A stretch of DNA of 64,000 bases from an uncultured Gemmatimonadota bacterium (lineage in GTDB: Bacteria; Gemmatimonadota; Gemmatimonadetes; Gemmatimonadales; Gemmatimonadaceae): NCBI GenBank assembly GCA_902826615.1, contig CADEFN010000005.1:310001-374000 (forward strand), given 5' to 3'. Below are positions 35,688-44,319 of the stretch, in pieces (position 1 is the first letter of the stretch; each line of letters opens with the position of its first letter). The position numbers and the translations under genes were made by a program. The notes under the pieces are model-generated. The model ran no database searches. It was not told where the DNA came from and saw nothing but the letters and a program-made list of their open reading frames with translations.

Positions 35688-36482
35688 TCAGGCCGGACGG
35701 TCGAGGTACGGCTTCAGCTCGGCGCGATACCGGCGGCTGACGACGATGTGGGCGCCACTGTGCATCACTAGTGTGAGGTGACCACTTGCATCGGGAAATG
35801 CCAGGGAGATCTGTGACAGATTGACGATCGCTGACCGGTGTACCTGGACGAACGCGTCAGCAGAGAGCCGTCGCTTGAGGGATGCCAGCGTACCCCGCAT
35901 TCGCAGGACATCGGTGGCGCGGTGAAGCACCAGAAACTCGCCATCCACCTCGAACCACTCGACCGTGCCGGCGCGGATGATCTGGATGCGGCCTTGATGG
36001 CGCACCGTAATCCGGTCCTCCGGGCGCGTCCGCTCAGCAGGCGCTGGCGCCGCTGGCGGCCAGCTGCGGAGCATGGCACGCAGTCGTTCCTCGAAGGCGA
36101 TCATGGTGTTGCCTCGCACGAGCTCACTGGCGCGGTGCAAGGCGTCGGCAAAGCGCTCGTCGGAGAAGGGCTTGAGGAGATAGTCGATCGCGTGCGCCTC
36201 AAAGGCATCGAGCGCATAACGATCGAATGCTGTCACAAAGACGACGAGCGGGCGCCGGTTGTCCGGGAGCTGCCGGACAACCTCGAGGCCACTGAGCCCC
36301 GGCATCTGGACGTCGAGAAAGGCAATGTCGGGATGGTGCTCGGCGATCGCGGAGATGGTTTCGGGACCCGTGCTGCAACTGGCAACGAGGACCGTGGTGT
36401 GGTGCTGGGCGAGAATGTCCGCGAGCCGTTCTCGCGCGGGGGCTTCGTCGTCGGCGATGAGAACGCGAAGGGGGGCCGTCAC
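35688..36482 (-). CDS. LytTR-family response regulator
   Basis: 264 residues. Receiver domain (about 5-118): acidic pair IADDEAP, phospho-acceptor Asp57 in FLDVQMPG, and conserved VTAF and LLKPF. The LytTR DNA-binding domain occupies about 157-262 (VEWFEVDGEFLVLHRATDVL, FVQVHRSAIVNL). Gene starts inside the stop of the histidine kinase (ATGA), so the two form a LytS/LytR-like (AlgR-type) two-component pair. The linker contains a Pro/Ala stretch. Confidence 0.95.
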   Translation of the reverse strand: MTAPLRVLIADDEAPARERLADILAQHHTTVLVASCSTGPETISAIAEHHPDIAFLDVQMPGLSGLEVVRQLPDNRRPLVVFVTAFDRYALDAFEAHAIDYLLKPFSDERFADALHRASELVRGNTMIAFEERLRAMLRSWPPAAPAPAERTRPEDRITVRHQGRIQIIRAGTVEWFEVDGEFLVLHRATDVLRMRGTLASLKRRLSADAFVQVHRSAIVNLSQISLAFPDASGHLTLVMHSGAHIVVSRRYRAELKPYLDRPA

Positions 36483-37579
36483 GCGAGCGCCTCGCGCCGA
36501 AAGGGCACGACGACCTCGATGGCAAAGCCACCCAGTAGCGAGGGGATCACCTGGAGCGCGGCGCGTGACCCATACATCGTGTGCAGCCGACGCCGGGTAT
36601 TCCCGATCCCGACCCGTTCCGTGGCCGGGTCCAGACGACCACCAGCACCATCGTCGTCAACGCTGACATGCAGCTCGCCGTCGTGCCGGCGCACGCGGAC
36701 GACCACGTGACCAGATTCCGCTCGCGGTGCGATGCCGTGCTGGACCGCATTTTCCACCAACGGCTGCAGCACAAAGGTTGGGAGTATCGCATCCTTGAGA
36801 TCCACGGGAATGTCGAGGTCGACGCGCAGCCGGGGGCCGAAGCGCGTACGCTCGATCTCCACGTACGCCTCGAGCAACGACAACTCGCGGTCGAGGCGGG
36901 CCTCCTCGGATGGGGGGGCTCGCAGCGACGAGCGAAGAAGCTCGCCCAGATTGCCTAACAAGCGCCGGGCCTGCCGCGGATCGCGTTCCAGCACCGCCGA
37001 GACGGTGTTGAGGGTGTTGAAGAGGAAGTGGGGATGGAGTTGCGAACGCAGGGCCTGGAGCGTGACGGCATTCAGATCCGCTTCTCGCCGGCGGAAGGCC
37101 TCATAGTTGGCGAAGGCGTGATAGACGCCGACCACCGCCCAGTAGAGCACAAACCCCAGAATGAACCACTCACGAAATCCACGCCAGAACCATCGCTCTA
37201 CGGATGGATCGGTCATGGGGTAGGGGTTGAACGCCTGGTACCAGAGGAGCTTGAAGGCCACAAACAGGGTGGCGATGACCGCCGCGGCCACGAGATGCAC
37301 CGTGAGCCCGGTTTTCGGGTATCGGCGCTCGAGCGGTGCCCGTCGGGCGAGCATGACAATGGCGATAGAGGCCGCCAGCCAGTAGGCCCACACCGGGTAC
37401 TCGAGCCTGACGAGCGGCCACAGGGGCGGCGGCTCACCAAGCATGGCCCGCGCAACCCAGATTTGGGCCGTCGAGAAGGTGGCCACGACAAACCACACCC
37501 CGAGCAGGATGGCCCATCTCAGTCGGGGCGACGCCTCAGGTGCCGCGGGCAGTGACGAAGGAGTGCTGGACGAATCCAC
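36479..37579 (-). CDS. LytS/YehU-type sensor histidine kinase
   Basis: 366 residues from a GTG at 37579; the frame stays open to a TTG at 37756, but that part is not hydrophobic or domain-like. Four membrane helices (about 23-41, 63-79, 93-113, 138-155) are followed by a His_kinase domain with SQLHPHFLFNTLN (His at about 182-184) and an HATPase_c domain (VLQPLVENAVQHG, then ERVGIGNTRRRL). Overlaps the LytTR regulator by 4 bp. Likely senses a small molecule or envelope state through the membrane segment. Confidence 0.92.
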   Translation of the reverse strand: MDSSSTPSSLPAAPEASPRLRWAILLGVWFVVATFSTAQIWVARAMLGEPPPLWPLVRLEYPVWAYWLAASIAIVMLARRAPLERRYPKTGLTVHLVAAAVIATLFVAFKLLWYQAFNPYPMTDPSVERWFWRGFREWFILGFVLYWAVVGVYHAFANYEAFRRREADLNAVTLQALRSQLHPHFLFNTLNTVSAVLERDPRQARRLLGNLGELLRSSLRAPPSEEARLDRELSLLEAYVEIERTRFGPRLRVDLDIPVDLKDAILPTFVLQPLVENAVQHGIAPRAESGHVVVRVRRHDGELHVSVDDDGAGGRLDPATERVGIGNTRRRLHTMYGSRAALQVIPSLLGGFAIEVVVPFRREALA

Positions 37580-37962
37580 AGCCGATGACAAGGTGATTGG
37601 GGCCCCGCGCTGACCGGCGGGTCTCCGTGAAAGCTCCAGCCATGCTGCACTGTTGGCAAACTGGAGACGCGACGCCTGGGACGAGTCGAGTGGTTTCTCC
37701 GTCGAGCGGTCAGCTAAAACCGCCCCGGCGTCGCACCGTCGGTTCGCGCGCTGCAAATGAGTTGTCTACCGACGATCGGTGCGAGGCGTTCTCACGCAAG
37801 TGTGTCGTAGCGCCTGTCACCGAGGGGGCGCGCCGGGTTGGTCCGCCGGATCTCCGACGAAAGTCGAAGGAGTAGAACACGCCTGCAGTCGCGATGCATG
37901 TGACCTTCCAGTCCCCGTCGTTGTTCTTTCCTGCAGAAGGCGTACAGCTGACAGGAGGAGTC
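37580..37962. other. Divergent intergenic region, kinase / lipoprotein
   Basis: 383 bp between the kinase start and the lipoprotein start. It holds a small palindrome, ACCGA-CGA-TCGGT (37768-37780), which could be an operator. No gene or clear promoter consensus was seen. If the kinase starts upstream at the TTG, the region is shorter. Confidence 0.4.
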
Positions 37963-38475
37963 ATGAACAGGAAGACACACAAGGCACTGGCGTACACACG
38001 CATGACCATGACCAGCGTATCGACGGTACTCGCACTGGCATGTGGCAACCCGGAGGAACCGGTGGGCAAGGATGTACTCGCCGGTTTGTCCGCCACCGCG
38101 GCGCGCGACAGTTCCGGGGGAGCGCTGCCGCCTGGGGCGGTATCCACAGCACCGGGCAGCATCTCGGGGACCGTACGAGGGCCTGGGGGAACCGGCTCGG
38201 ACACGCTCGCGACGTCGACACGGCTCAGCGGAGTGAAGGTGGCGGCGTTCAAGGTGCTTGGAGGAACAGCAGTAGCGCCGGATCTGTCGGCGCAGGTGGT
38301 GGCGACCACAACAGACACCTTCGGCAAGTTCACACTGCCCGAGGTGCCCGCTGCAGACTACGTCGTCACATTCACACCACCGGAGGGCAGCGCCTACACC
38401 GGGGTCTGGGTGACGTCGCGTATCGATGCGGTGCGGGCGCTGCTTCCCTGGTGGGTGACCCTACCGAAGAAATGA
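37963..38475 (+). CDS. Carboxypeptidase-regulatory-like lipoprotein
   Basis: 170 residues, with AGGAGG 4 nt before the ATG. A hydrophobic segment ends LALAC|G (lipobox). The mature part has a Ser/Thr/Gly/Pro-rich linker and a CarboxypepD_reg-like Ig fold (PGSISGTVRGPGGTGSD, then TFGKFTLPEVPAADYVVTF). The sigma-factor GTG directly follows the stop, so it is the first gene of the sigma/anti-sigma/CBM48 operon. It may be a surface or periplasmic accessory protein; the exact role is unknown. Confidence 0.75.
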   Translation: MNRKTHKALAYTRMTMTSVSTVLALACGNPEEPVGKDVLAGLSATAARDSSGGALPPGAVSTAPGSISGTVRGPGGTGSDTLATSTRLSGVKVAAFKVLGGTAVAPDLSAQVVATTTDTFGKFTLPEVPAADYVVTFTPPEGSAYTGVWVTSRIDAVRALLPWWVTLPKK

Positions 38476-39081
38476 GTGACGGGGACGTCTGCTGAGCCCG
38501 GTCAACACGCGTTGCGCGGTGATGGTGGCGCACAGACGCCCGAGGACGACGATGTCCTGGTGCGCCGGGTGCAGGCTGGTGAGGTGTCGGCCTTCCGATC
38601 GCTGGTCGAGCGACACCACCCGGCCTGCACCCGGTACGCCCGCGCGATGCTGGGAAACTCCGCCGACGCCGCAGATGTGGTGCAGGAAACGTTCTGGCGT
38701 GCCTGGAATGCGCTGGGAACCTACACCGAACGGGGATCACTGGCGCGATGGTTGTTCACCATTCTGGCCAATCAATGCCGCAACGCGCTCGCGGCGAGAA
38801 CGCGGCGAGAGCGCCCTCTGGCGCCGCTGGAGAGCGCAGAACAGGTACCCGCGATGAACACCGCTCCGCTGGATGACTTCACCGAAATCGGTCACGTGGT
38901 GGCCGCGCTCTCGCCCCCGGAGCGTGAGGTCCTGCTGTTGCGCTTTGGCGAGGGTCTGGAATACTCGGAGATTGCCATCGTGACGGGAGCCAGTGTATCG
39001 GCCCTCAAGATGCGAGCCCGGCGTGCGATAGAGCGTCTGCGTCACGACCTGGGAAGACGCGCCGGAAGGGAGGGGCAATGA
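38476..39081 (+). CDS. ECF sigma factor (SigE/RpoE-like) of CBM48 operon
   Basis: 201 residues from a GTG at 38476, immediately after the preceding stop. A disordered N-terminus (about 1-25) precedes region 2 (AFRSLVERHHPACTRYARAM and DVVQETFWRAWNAL) and region 4 (LSPPEREVLLLRFGEGLEYSEIA). Its last four bases overlap the start of the membrane anti-sigma (ATGA at 39078). Confidence 0.92.
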   Translation: MTGTSAEPGQHALRGDGGAQTPEDDDVLVRRVQAGEVSAFRSLVERHHPACTRYARAMLGNSADAADVVQETFWRAWNALGTYTERGSLARWLFTILANQCRNALAARTRRERPLAPLESAEQVPAMNTAPLDDFTEIGHVVAALSPPEREVLLLRFGEGLEYSEIAIVTGASVSALKMRARRAIERLRHDLGRRAGREGQ

Positions 39082-39608
39082 TACCGCACGACGACCTCCC
39101 CGGAGCTGCGGAGCGCGAGCTGATGTCGCACCTGCACGCATGGTACATCAAACCGGTTGCGGCTGACGGTGCGGTGGATGCCATCATGGAGCGCGTCAGG
39201 GCAGCGCCAACCCGTCACCTGCCAGCGCCGCGAGTTGTGTCAGCGCGCCGCTGGTGGTGGATCACTGGCGCGGCCGCGGTCGCTGCGATCATGGTGCTGA
39301 CGACACGAGCCACAAGAACGCCGCGCCCTTTCCAGGCACCGTCCGTGGCGGTGCGACTGTCGGTGAACATCGCGCGCGCGGGAGTGGACGAGGTGCGCGT
39401 CGCGGGAGATTTCTCCGACTGGAAGCCGGTCCGCGCGCTCGATCGGGCGCGCGGGACAAACCAATGGACCGGTCTGCTCAATTTGCGGCCAGGGATGCAT
39501 CGATACGTACTGCTGGTGGATGGAGTGTGGCAGGCCAATCCCGGTGAACTGGTGGTGAGCGATGAATTCGGAGAAAAGAATGTCCTGGTGGTCGCGAGTC
39601 CTCCTTAG
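39078..39608 (+). CDS. Membrane anti-sigma factor with CBM48/E-set glycogen-binding-type domain
   Basis: 176 residues. Cytoplasmic N-terminus (about 1-58, no zinc HxxxCxxC motif), one membrane helix (about 59-76; WWWITGAAAVAAIMVL), and an outer part (about 88-174) that matches the E-set/AMPK-type glycogen-binding fold: VDEVRVAGDFSDW, then LNLRPGMHRYVLLVDGVWQ. The anti-sigma role is inferred from position after the sigma factor, and the domain could sense an alpha-glucan or other ligand. The next gene starts within its end. Also listed as a finding. Confidence 0.82.
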   Translation: MIPHDDLPGAAERELMSHLHAWYIKPVAADGAVDAIMERVRAAPTRHLPAPRVVSARRWWWITGAAAVAAIMVLTTRATRTPRPFQAPSVAVRLSVNIARAGVDEVRVAGDFSDWKPVRALDRARGTNQWTGLLNLRPGMHRYVLLVDGVWQANPGELVVSDEFGEKNVLVVASPP

Positions 39609-41253
39609 CGCTCTGGTCGCGACGATCACTCGGCCCGTGTCTGGTCAGGGGGTCCCCTCCTTTCGTCGCGAGCCACTCCAGGCTATCGTCGACAGCGCGG
39701 TGGTCGATGGGTTACCGGCGTCGCCGCTCCTCAATCGCATCAAGGAGGCGGAGGCTCGTGGTGTGAGCACCGAGCGGGCCGCTGAAGCGCTCCGCCGACA
39801 CGTGGTGCTGATGCGGCGTGCGCGCAGCGTGCTTCCGGGAGCCAGTGCGGACGAAATGGACGCCGGGGCCAACGCATTGCGCGCCGGTGCCGAAGAAGCA
39901 GCGCTTGGGGAAATACGCCGCGTGCGCGCGCCGGGGACCGCGACCGTGGCCCTGCTGGTCCTTGCCGATCTGGTGCGGCGCGGTGTGGGAAGCGGGGCAG
40001 CCGGCGACGCAATCACCGCGTTAGGCGACCAGCGTGGTGACCAGGTGTTGCTCGAGCTGCAGCGGGCCATTGGCGGCGACGCCAGCGCTGGCGCCAACGC
40101 CAGCGCTGCGCTGCAACGAGCCATCGATCGCTTGAGGCGGCCACCCCGTGAAGAGGACGCGCTGCTCTGCTGCCTGGCGGGGTCCAACGCGCTCTCCCTG
40201 GGGGTGCACCGCGCTGCCAGCGCGCCGGAGTATGATGGCGCAGCGATACAGGTGCAGGGGAGAGCGGGGCGAAGATGGGGTGCAACGTCGGCGCGTATTG
40301 CTGGTGATGTGGCCATGGGAACGAACACGTCTCCTCGGTGGCGTGGTGAGTTGGCAGCGTTCCGTGAAGTGGAGGTACTAGGCGGCCGGTTCGACGCCAG
40401 GGCAGCACTCGGCGCGCAGCGTCGATCCATTGGCGACGCGGCCTCGGGCGACACCGCGCGCGCTGGCAAGGACAGGACAGCGCTCGAGGGGACCCTCGAC
40501 TTTGGTGCCGGACGCCCACTCCCGGGTGGCGTTCGGGTCAGAGGGTCTGGCGGCGTCAGAATATGGCAGCGCTACCAATCGGGTGTGGTGCAGGTGGGTA
40601 CGCAGGTCGTCCCGAACTCGGATACTCTTGGGCGTGGGCCCGTCGAATTTCCGATCTTCGGTGAGCGCAGCGTGCGTGGCCGAGCGGTCACCGTGCTGGC
40701 TGGTGCTGAAGCGGCATGGAAGGGTAGTGCCATCGGGGTGATGTCGACGATGCGCGGGAACACCAGAAGCCTGCAAACCACTTTCGATCAGCGGCTGACT
40801 CCGGGTGTGTCGCTCGTTGCCCGACACACCGTGGACCCGGCTGCCTACGCATGGGAAGCAGGCGAGCCCGGGGCGGCGAGATGGAGCGTCGGGGTGCGGA
40901 TGTGGCGCACGAGCGCCGCCGCGCCAGCATCCTCGGCGCGCATCGCGTCTCGACTGACGGCCACAACCGTTGAAACCTCAGAGGGCCCGGCGATCGAGAT
41001 TGTCGTGGAGGCTGAGGGCGCTCGCACGGTGGAGGTTGATGGCGACCTTACCGCATGGATTCCGCACGCACTCAATGATGCCGGGGGGAGCCGATTTGTC
41101 GGGAGCTTTCCGGCCCGTCGGGGCCTCGTCCGCGCTCGCTATCGTGTTGACGGAGGGCCATGGCGCGCGCCGAGCGGGTTTCCGGTGTTGCGTGACGAGT
41201 TCGGTGGCGAGAGCGCGGTGTTGCTGCCCACTAGCGGCATGCCCTCAAGCTGA
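39580..41253 (+). CDS. Exported barrel-like protein with C-terminal CBM48/E-set domain
   Basis: 557 residues from the ATG at 39580, which has GGAG 5 nt before it; an ATG six codons upstream is possible. Both overlap the anti-sigma gene. Signal peptide ending PVSGQ, a helical N-terminal domain (about 20-190, Ala/Arg-rich), a middle with alternating beta strands that resembles an outer-membrane barrel, and a C-terminal E-set domain (about 465-550; ARTVEVDGDLTAWIP, LVRARYRVDGGPWRAP) related to that of the anti-sigma. The shared fold suggests that the anti-sigma and this surface protein recognise related ligands or each other. Confidence 0.75.
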   Translation: MSWWSRVLLSALVATITRPVSGQGVPSFRREPLQAIVDSAVVDGLPASPLLNRIKEAEARGVSTERAAEALRRHVVLMRRARSVLPGASADEMDAGANALRAGAEEAALGEIRRVRAPGTATVALLVLADLVRRGVGSGAAGDAITALGDQRGDQVLLELQRAIGGDASAGANASAALQRAIDRLRRPPREEDALLCCLAGSNALSLGVHRAASAPEYDGAAIQVQGRAGRRWGATSARIAGDVAMGTNTSPRWRGELAAFREVEVLGGRFDARAALGAQRRSIGDAASGDTARAGKDRTALEGTLDFGAGRPLPGGVRVRGSGGVRIWQRYQSGVVQVGTQVVPNSDTLGRGPVEFPIFGERSVRGRAVTVLAGAEAAWKGSAIGVMSTMRGNTRSLQTTFDQRLTPGVSLVARHTVDPAAYAWEAGEPGAARWSVGVRMWRTSAAAPASSARIASRLTATTVETSEGPAIEIVVEAEGARTVEVDGDLTAWIPHALNDAGGSRFVGSFPARRGLVRARYRVDGGPWRAPSGFPVLRDEFGGESAVLLPTSGMPSS

Positions 41254-41567
41254 ATTCGGCGAGGACAGTCCGCTCATCACCGGGGGCAGTCGCCACACGG
41301 CGCATTTCGCAGTTCTCTGACGTTTACGCCGCAGTGAGGGAATTCGGGCCCCGTGGTACGCCATCCGGCCCAAAGGACACGCGCGAGGCCGATGGTTGCT
41401 CCGCTGGGTTTGTCAGAGAGTTGTGAATTTCCATGAATCGATCTGAGCCCTTCGCTGGCTCGGTTACGTTAGTGTCAAAGCGGGCAGGGCCCGCTACGCG
41501 CGAGAAGGTCGCGACTCTGGCAGGCCCCCACCATGGGGGCGGACGTCCATGCGAAGCGAGGAGTGAC
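41254..41567. other. Intergenic region with two leader hairpins
   Basis: 314 bp without a supportable gene. It holds two compact hairpins just before the hydrolase gene: GCGGGC-AGG-GCCCGC (41480-41494) and GCCCCCA-CCA-TGGGGGC (41524-41540). These could be an attenuator or mRNA-stabilising leader. Confidence 0.5.
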
Positions 41568-42905
41568 ATGCATCGATGCGCACGGCGGATGATCATGATG
41601 TCGCTGCTCCCGCCCTGGTACGGCGTGGCCTTGAAGGCGCAAGACGCATCGCGTGCTGCGCTCAGCTACGCAGGCGCGGCGCACGTTGGGCAGACGGTGT
41701 GGGAGTTTGCGGTGACTGTTGGTCGCGACTCGGTGTGGATCACGGTTCCCAGTCTGTGGATACCTCGAACGGCCATCGCACGAATGCCGGGCGCGGAGTC
41801 GCTCGTGACGTTCAGGTTTCCGTGGAATCTTGGCACGTTGTCGTGGCGCGAGAGCGACTCGTCGCGGGTCATTGGGACCTTCGTGACGGACTCGGGTTTG
41901 CGCGGCAAGGTGATGCTCGAGCGACGCGCCTCGCGCGGTCTTGTGACGCAAGACGTTACCGTCGAGCACGGTGGTGTGCTGATCGCAGGCACAGCGAGCT
42001 CGCGCGCTGCGCAGGTCGGGCGGCGGCCAGCAGTGGTGATCCTGCACGGGGGCGGGAATTCAAGCAGAGCGGACTCACCGCCATATCGATATTGGGGAGA
42101 GTACTTCGCCCAGCGCGGGATGGTCGCCCTCACGTACGACAAACGTGGCAACGGGCAGTCGACGGGAGACTGGAGGGAAGTGGGCTTCGAAGAACGTGCT
42201 GCTGACGTCGATGCCCTGCTCGCCTGGCTCCGGTCTCACCCCGACGTGGATCCCGGTCGTGTGGGGCTGTTCGCCGTCAGTCAGGGGTCGTGGGTCGCGA
42301 ATCTGGTTGCGGCCCGGGATACAACACTGGCATTTCTGATTCAGGTTTCCGGGCCTGCCGTCACCCCCTACGAGGCGGACACGCACGCGGCGACGGTGGC
42401 GTGGCGACGACTCGGCTTGAACCGCACCGAGCTTTCCGCGGCGCGGTCGCTGTGGGCGCTGGAGGTCGAGGCGATCCGACTGCTGCCGAAGAGCCCGGCC
42501 TGGGAGCGCTACCGCGACGCCGGTGCGGCCGCCGCCCGCCAACCATGGTTCGCTCGAGCACAGTATGGAATGACGGAGCCCACCGACTGGTTCGCGCGAT
42601 GGTATCGCAAGGTTGCTGGATCCGATCCGGCGGCAAGTGTGCCGACCATCCGGGCACCGATGTTGTGGCTCTATGGGTCCCATGACACACAATCTGACGT
42701 TCGCGAAAACGTCAGGCGATTGAAGGTGATGCGACAGAAATGGGCGCTGGATCTGACCGTGGTCACGGTGCCTAACGCAGACCATGGGGTGCTGGCCCCG
42801 GTTGACCGGCTGGGCCGACCAGTCGGAAGCCTGGCGGTGCCGCTGTCATTCTTTGCGGCAATGGAGCGATGGCTCGATCGTAACGGGTACGTGGCAATTC
42901 CGTGA
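41568..42905 (+). CDS. Exported alpha/beta hydrolase (S9/BAAT-like)
   Basis: 445 residues from the ATG at 41568, with GAGGAG upstream. A weak signal segment (SLLPPWYGVALKAQ) is followed by an N-terminal beta domain (about 20-145) and an alpha/beta hydrolase core. Catalytic residues by motif: oxyanion HGGGNSS, nucleophile Ser in FAVSQGSW (GxSxG with the first Gly replaced by Ala), Asp in YGSHDTQS, His in NADHGV. YDKRGNGQSTGDW is typical for the subfamily often annotated as acyl-CoA thioester hydrolase/BAAT. Substrate unknown. Confidence 0.85.
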   Translation: MHRCARRMIMMSLLPPWYGVALKAQDASRAALSYAGAAHVGQTVWEFAVTVGRDSVWITVPSLWIPRTAIARMPGAESLVTFRFPWNLGTLSWRESDSSRVIGTFVTDSGLRGKVMLERRASRGLVTQDVTVEHGGVLIAGTASSRAAQVGRRPAVVILHGGGNSSRADSPPYRYWGEYFAQRGMVALTYDKRGNGQSTGDWREVGFEERAADVDALLAWLRSHPDVDPGRVGLFAVSQGSWVANLVAARDTTLAFLIQVSGPAVTPYEADTHAATVAWRRLGLNRTELSAARSLWALEVEAIRLLPKSPAWERYRDAGAAAARQPWFARAQYGMTEPTDWFARWYRKVAGSDPAASVPTIRAPMLWLYGSHDTQSDVRENVRRLKVMRQKWALDLTVVTVPNADHGVLAPVDRLGRPVGSLAVPLSFFAAMERWLDRNGYVAIP

Positions 42906-43189
42906 CGCCGTCATGCGAGTAACTGACGCGCGGGACGATGAAGGACACGGAGAGCGTGCTGGACCCGCCGTAGTGCGTCCGCGTGCACCGATTGCACGCT
43001 GTAGCGATCGAAGGAGCGCGTCGGTACACGCGCATGAGAGTGGTGGATGGCTGCCCTGTGCGGTCCGGCGATCCACGGAACTCTGACACGTCTGCGGCCG
43101 CGGGACACTGCCATTCAGTGGGCAGAACCTGCAAACTCCCGAACACCAAGTGCCGACAACATCGTGACACCCTTTCGGAGAATGCCCTG

Positions 43190-44290
43190 ATGCCGTGGCT
43201 GCAGACGAGGTTGTGTTGTTCTCTACTTGTGTTGCTCGGGGCGTGCGAGGCGCTCGAGGTGGCCACGCCCTCGGCCCGCGACCTGCACGCCACCGCGTCG
43301 CTGGGCAGCCAGGATGAAGAGGACGACGATGAGGCGAGTATCCTGCCTCTTTCCCGCTTCACCAGTCGCGAAAACCGTCGTGCCTGTGAAGGACGTGGGT
43401 ACGGTGACTTCGATTTCTGGCGCGGTCGCTGGAATGTGACAAACTGGGGAGAGACAGATATCGCTGGAACGAATGTCGTAACCAGCGCACAAGATGGATG
43501 TGCGCTCGAGGAACACTGGAGCGATCTGCAAGGAGTGCGCGGTCGAAGTCTGAACGCCTTTGATGCGACGACAGATACCTGGCACCAATTGTGGATGGAC
43601 CAGAGTGGCGGCGCGCTGGAGCTGGGAGGCTCGGGCGGCGGCGGACGGATGCAGATGGCTGGCACACATCCCACCAGCCGCGTGGATCCGACCCCGTTCA
43701 CTGACCGGATCACCTGGACCAGGGCGGACGACCAGCGAGTCCGTCAGCTGGGCGAATCGTCAGTCGACGGCGGGCCCTTCACGACGATTTACGACCTGAG
43801 TTATCAATCGGTTCGCCGCGAGGCCCCCATTGCACCCTCACCGCTCGAGTTCTGCTCCTCACCTGCGCGACCACGGTATCACGCCTTCGACTTCATGCTC
43901 GGCGAGTGGAGCGTTCGACGTGACGGTATCCCCTCCAAGTTACGGAGCAATGTATCGACCGACCTCGGAGGCTGTCTCGTGGAAGAGCGCATTCGCGGCC
44001 CTCGTGGCTACGAAGCGGTGGCCTACTCCGGGTTCCGTTCCGTGACGTTTGTCTGGAATTGGATGTTCATGGACAATCGCGGTGTACAGCTGCTGCTGTC
44101 CGGCCCCGCCACGCTCACGGGCACCTCGATGACACTGTCAGGCAAGAAAAGGGATCAGCATGGCACTGTGGTGGATGTGCGCGTCGACTGGATCAGCACC
44201 GACCCGAGCACGGTTGAACAGCGCTGGTCCTTCTCCAGTGACGGCGGCGCGACGTGGACGGTGCCCGAAGTGGTGGTGATGGCCCGCTGA
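43190..44290 (+). CDS. Lipoprotein with tandem DUF1579-like domains
   Basis: 366 residues. Lipobox LGAC|E. An acidic linker (DEEDDDE) leads to two related domains: one opening DFDFWRGRWNVTNWG (about 72-190), the second FDFMLGEWSVRRDG (about 225-365). The domain pair is an internal duplication. It is related in plan to the single-domain protein at 31193. These lipocalin-like folds may bind a small hydrophobic ligand, but this is not established. Confidence 0.75.
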   Translation: MPWLQTRLCCSLLVLLGACEALEVATPSARDLHATASLGSQDEEDDDEASILPLSRFTSRENRRACEGRGYGDFDFWRGRWNVTNWGETDIAGTNVVTSAQDGCALEEHWSDLQGVRGRSLNAFDATTDTWHQLWMDQSGGALELGGSGGGGRMQMAGTHPTSRVDPTPFTDRITWTRADDQRVRQLGESSVDGGPFTTIYDLSYQSVRREAPIAPSPLEFCSSPARPRYHAFDFMLGEWSVRRDGIPSKLRSNVSTDLGGCLVEERIRGPRGYEAVAYSGFRSVTFVWNWMFMDNRGVQLLLSGPATLTGTSMTLSGKKRDQHGTVVDVRVDWISTDPSTVEQRWSFSSDGGATWTVPEVVVMAR

Positions 44291-44299
44291 GTGCAACGC

Positions 44300-44318
44300 C
44301 ATCGGTGGCTGACCGATG
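44300..44318. terminator. Hairpin between convergent genes
   Basis: CATCGGT-GGCTG-ACCGATG: perfect 7-bp stem with a 5-nt loop between two converging stops, so it can serve both genes. CATCGGT occurs once more at 44334-44340. Confidence 0.55.
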
Positions 44319-44319
44319 A

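Noticed and set aside
35838-36710. 290-codon plus-strand frame
   Set aside because: Antisense of the LytTR regulator and kinase; no recognisable fold.
37580-37756. Upstream extension of the LytS-type kinase to a TTG
   Set aside because: The added residues are not hydrophobic or domain-like and no ribosome site precedes the TTG; kept as an alternative only.
41568-42905. Ala in place of the first Gly of the hydrolase GxSxG as a sign of inactivity
   Set aside because: Ser, Asp and His motifs are all in place, and the first Gly is known to vary in the fold, so inactivity is not supported.
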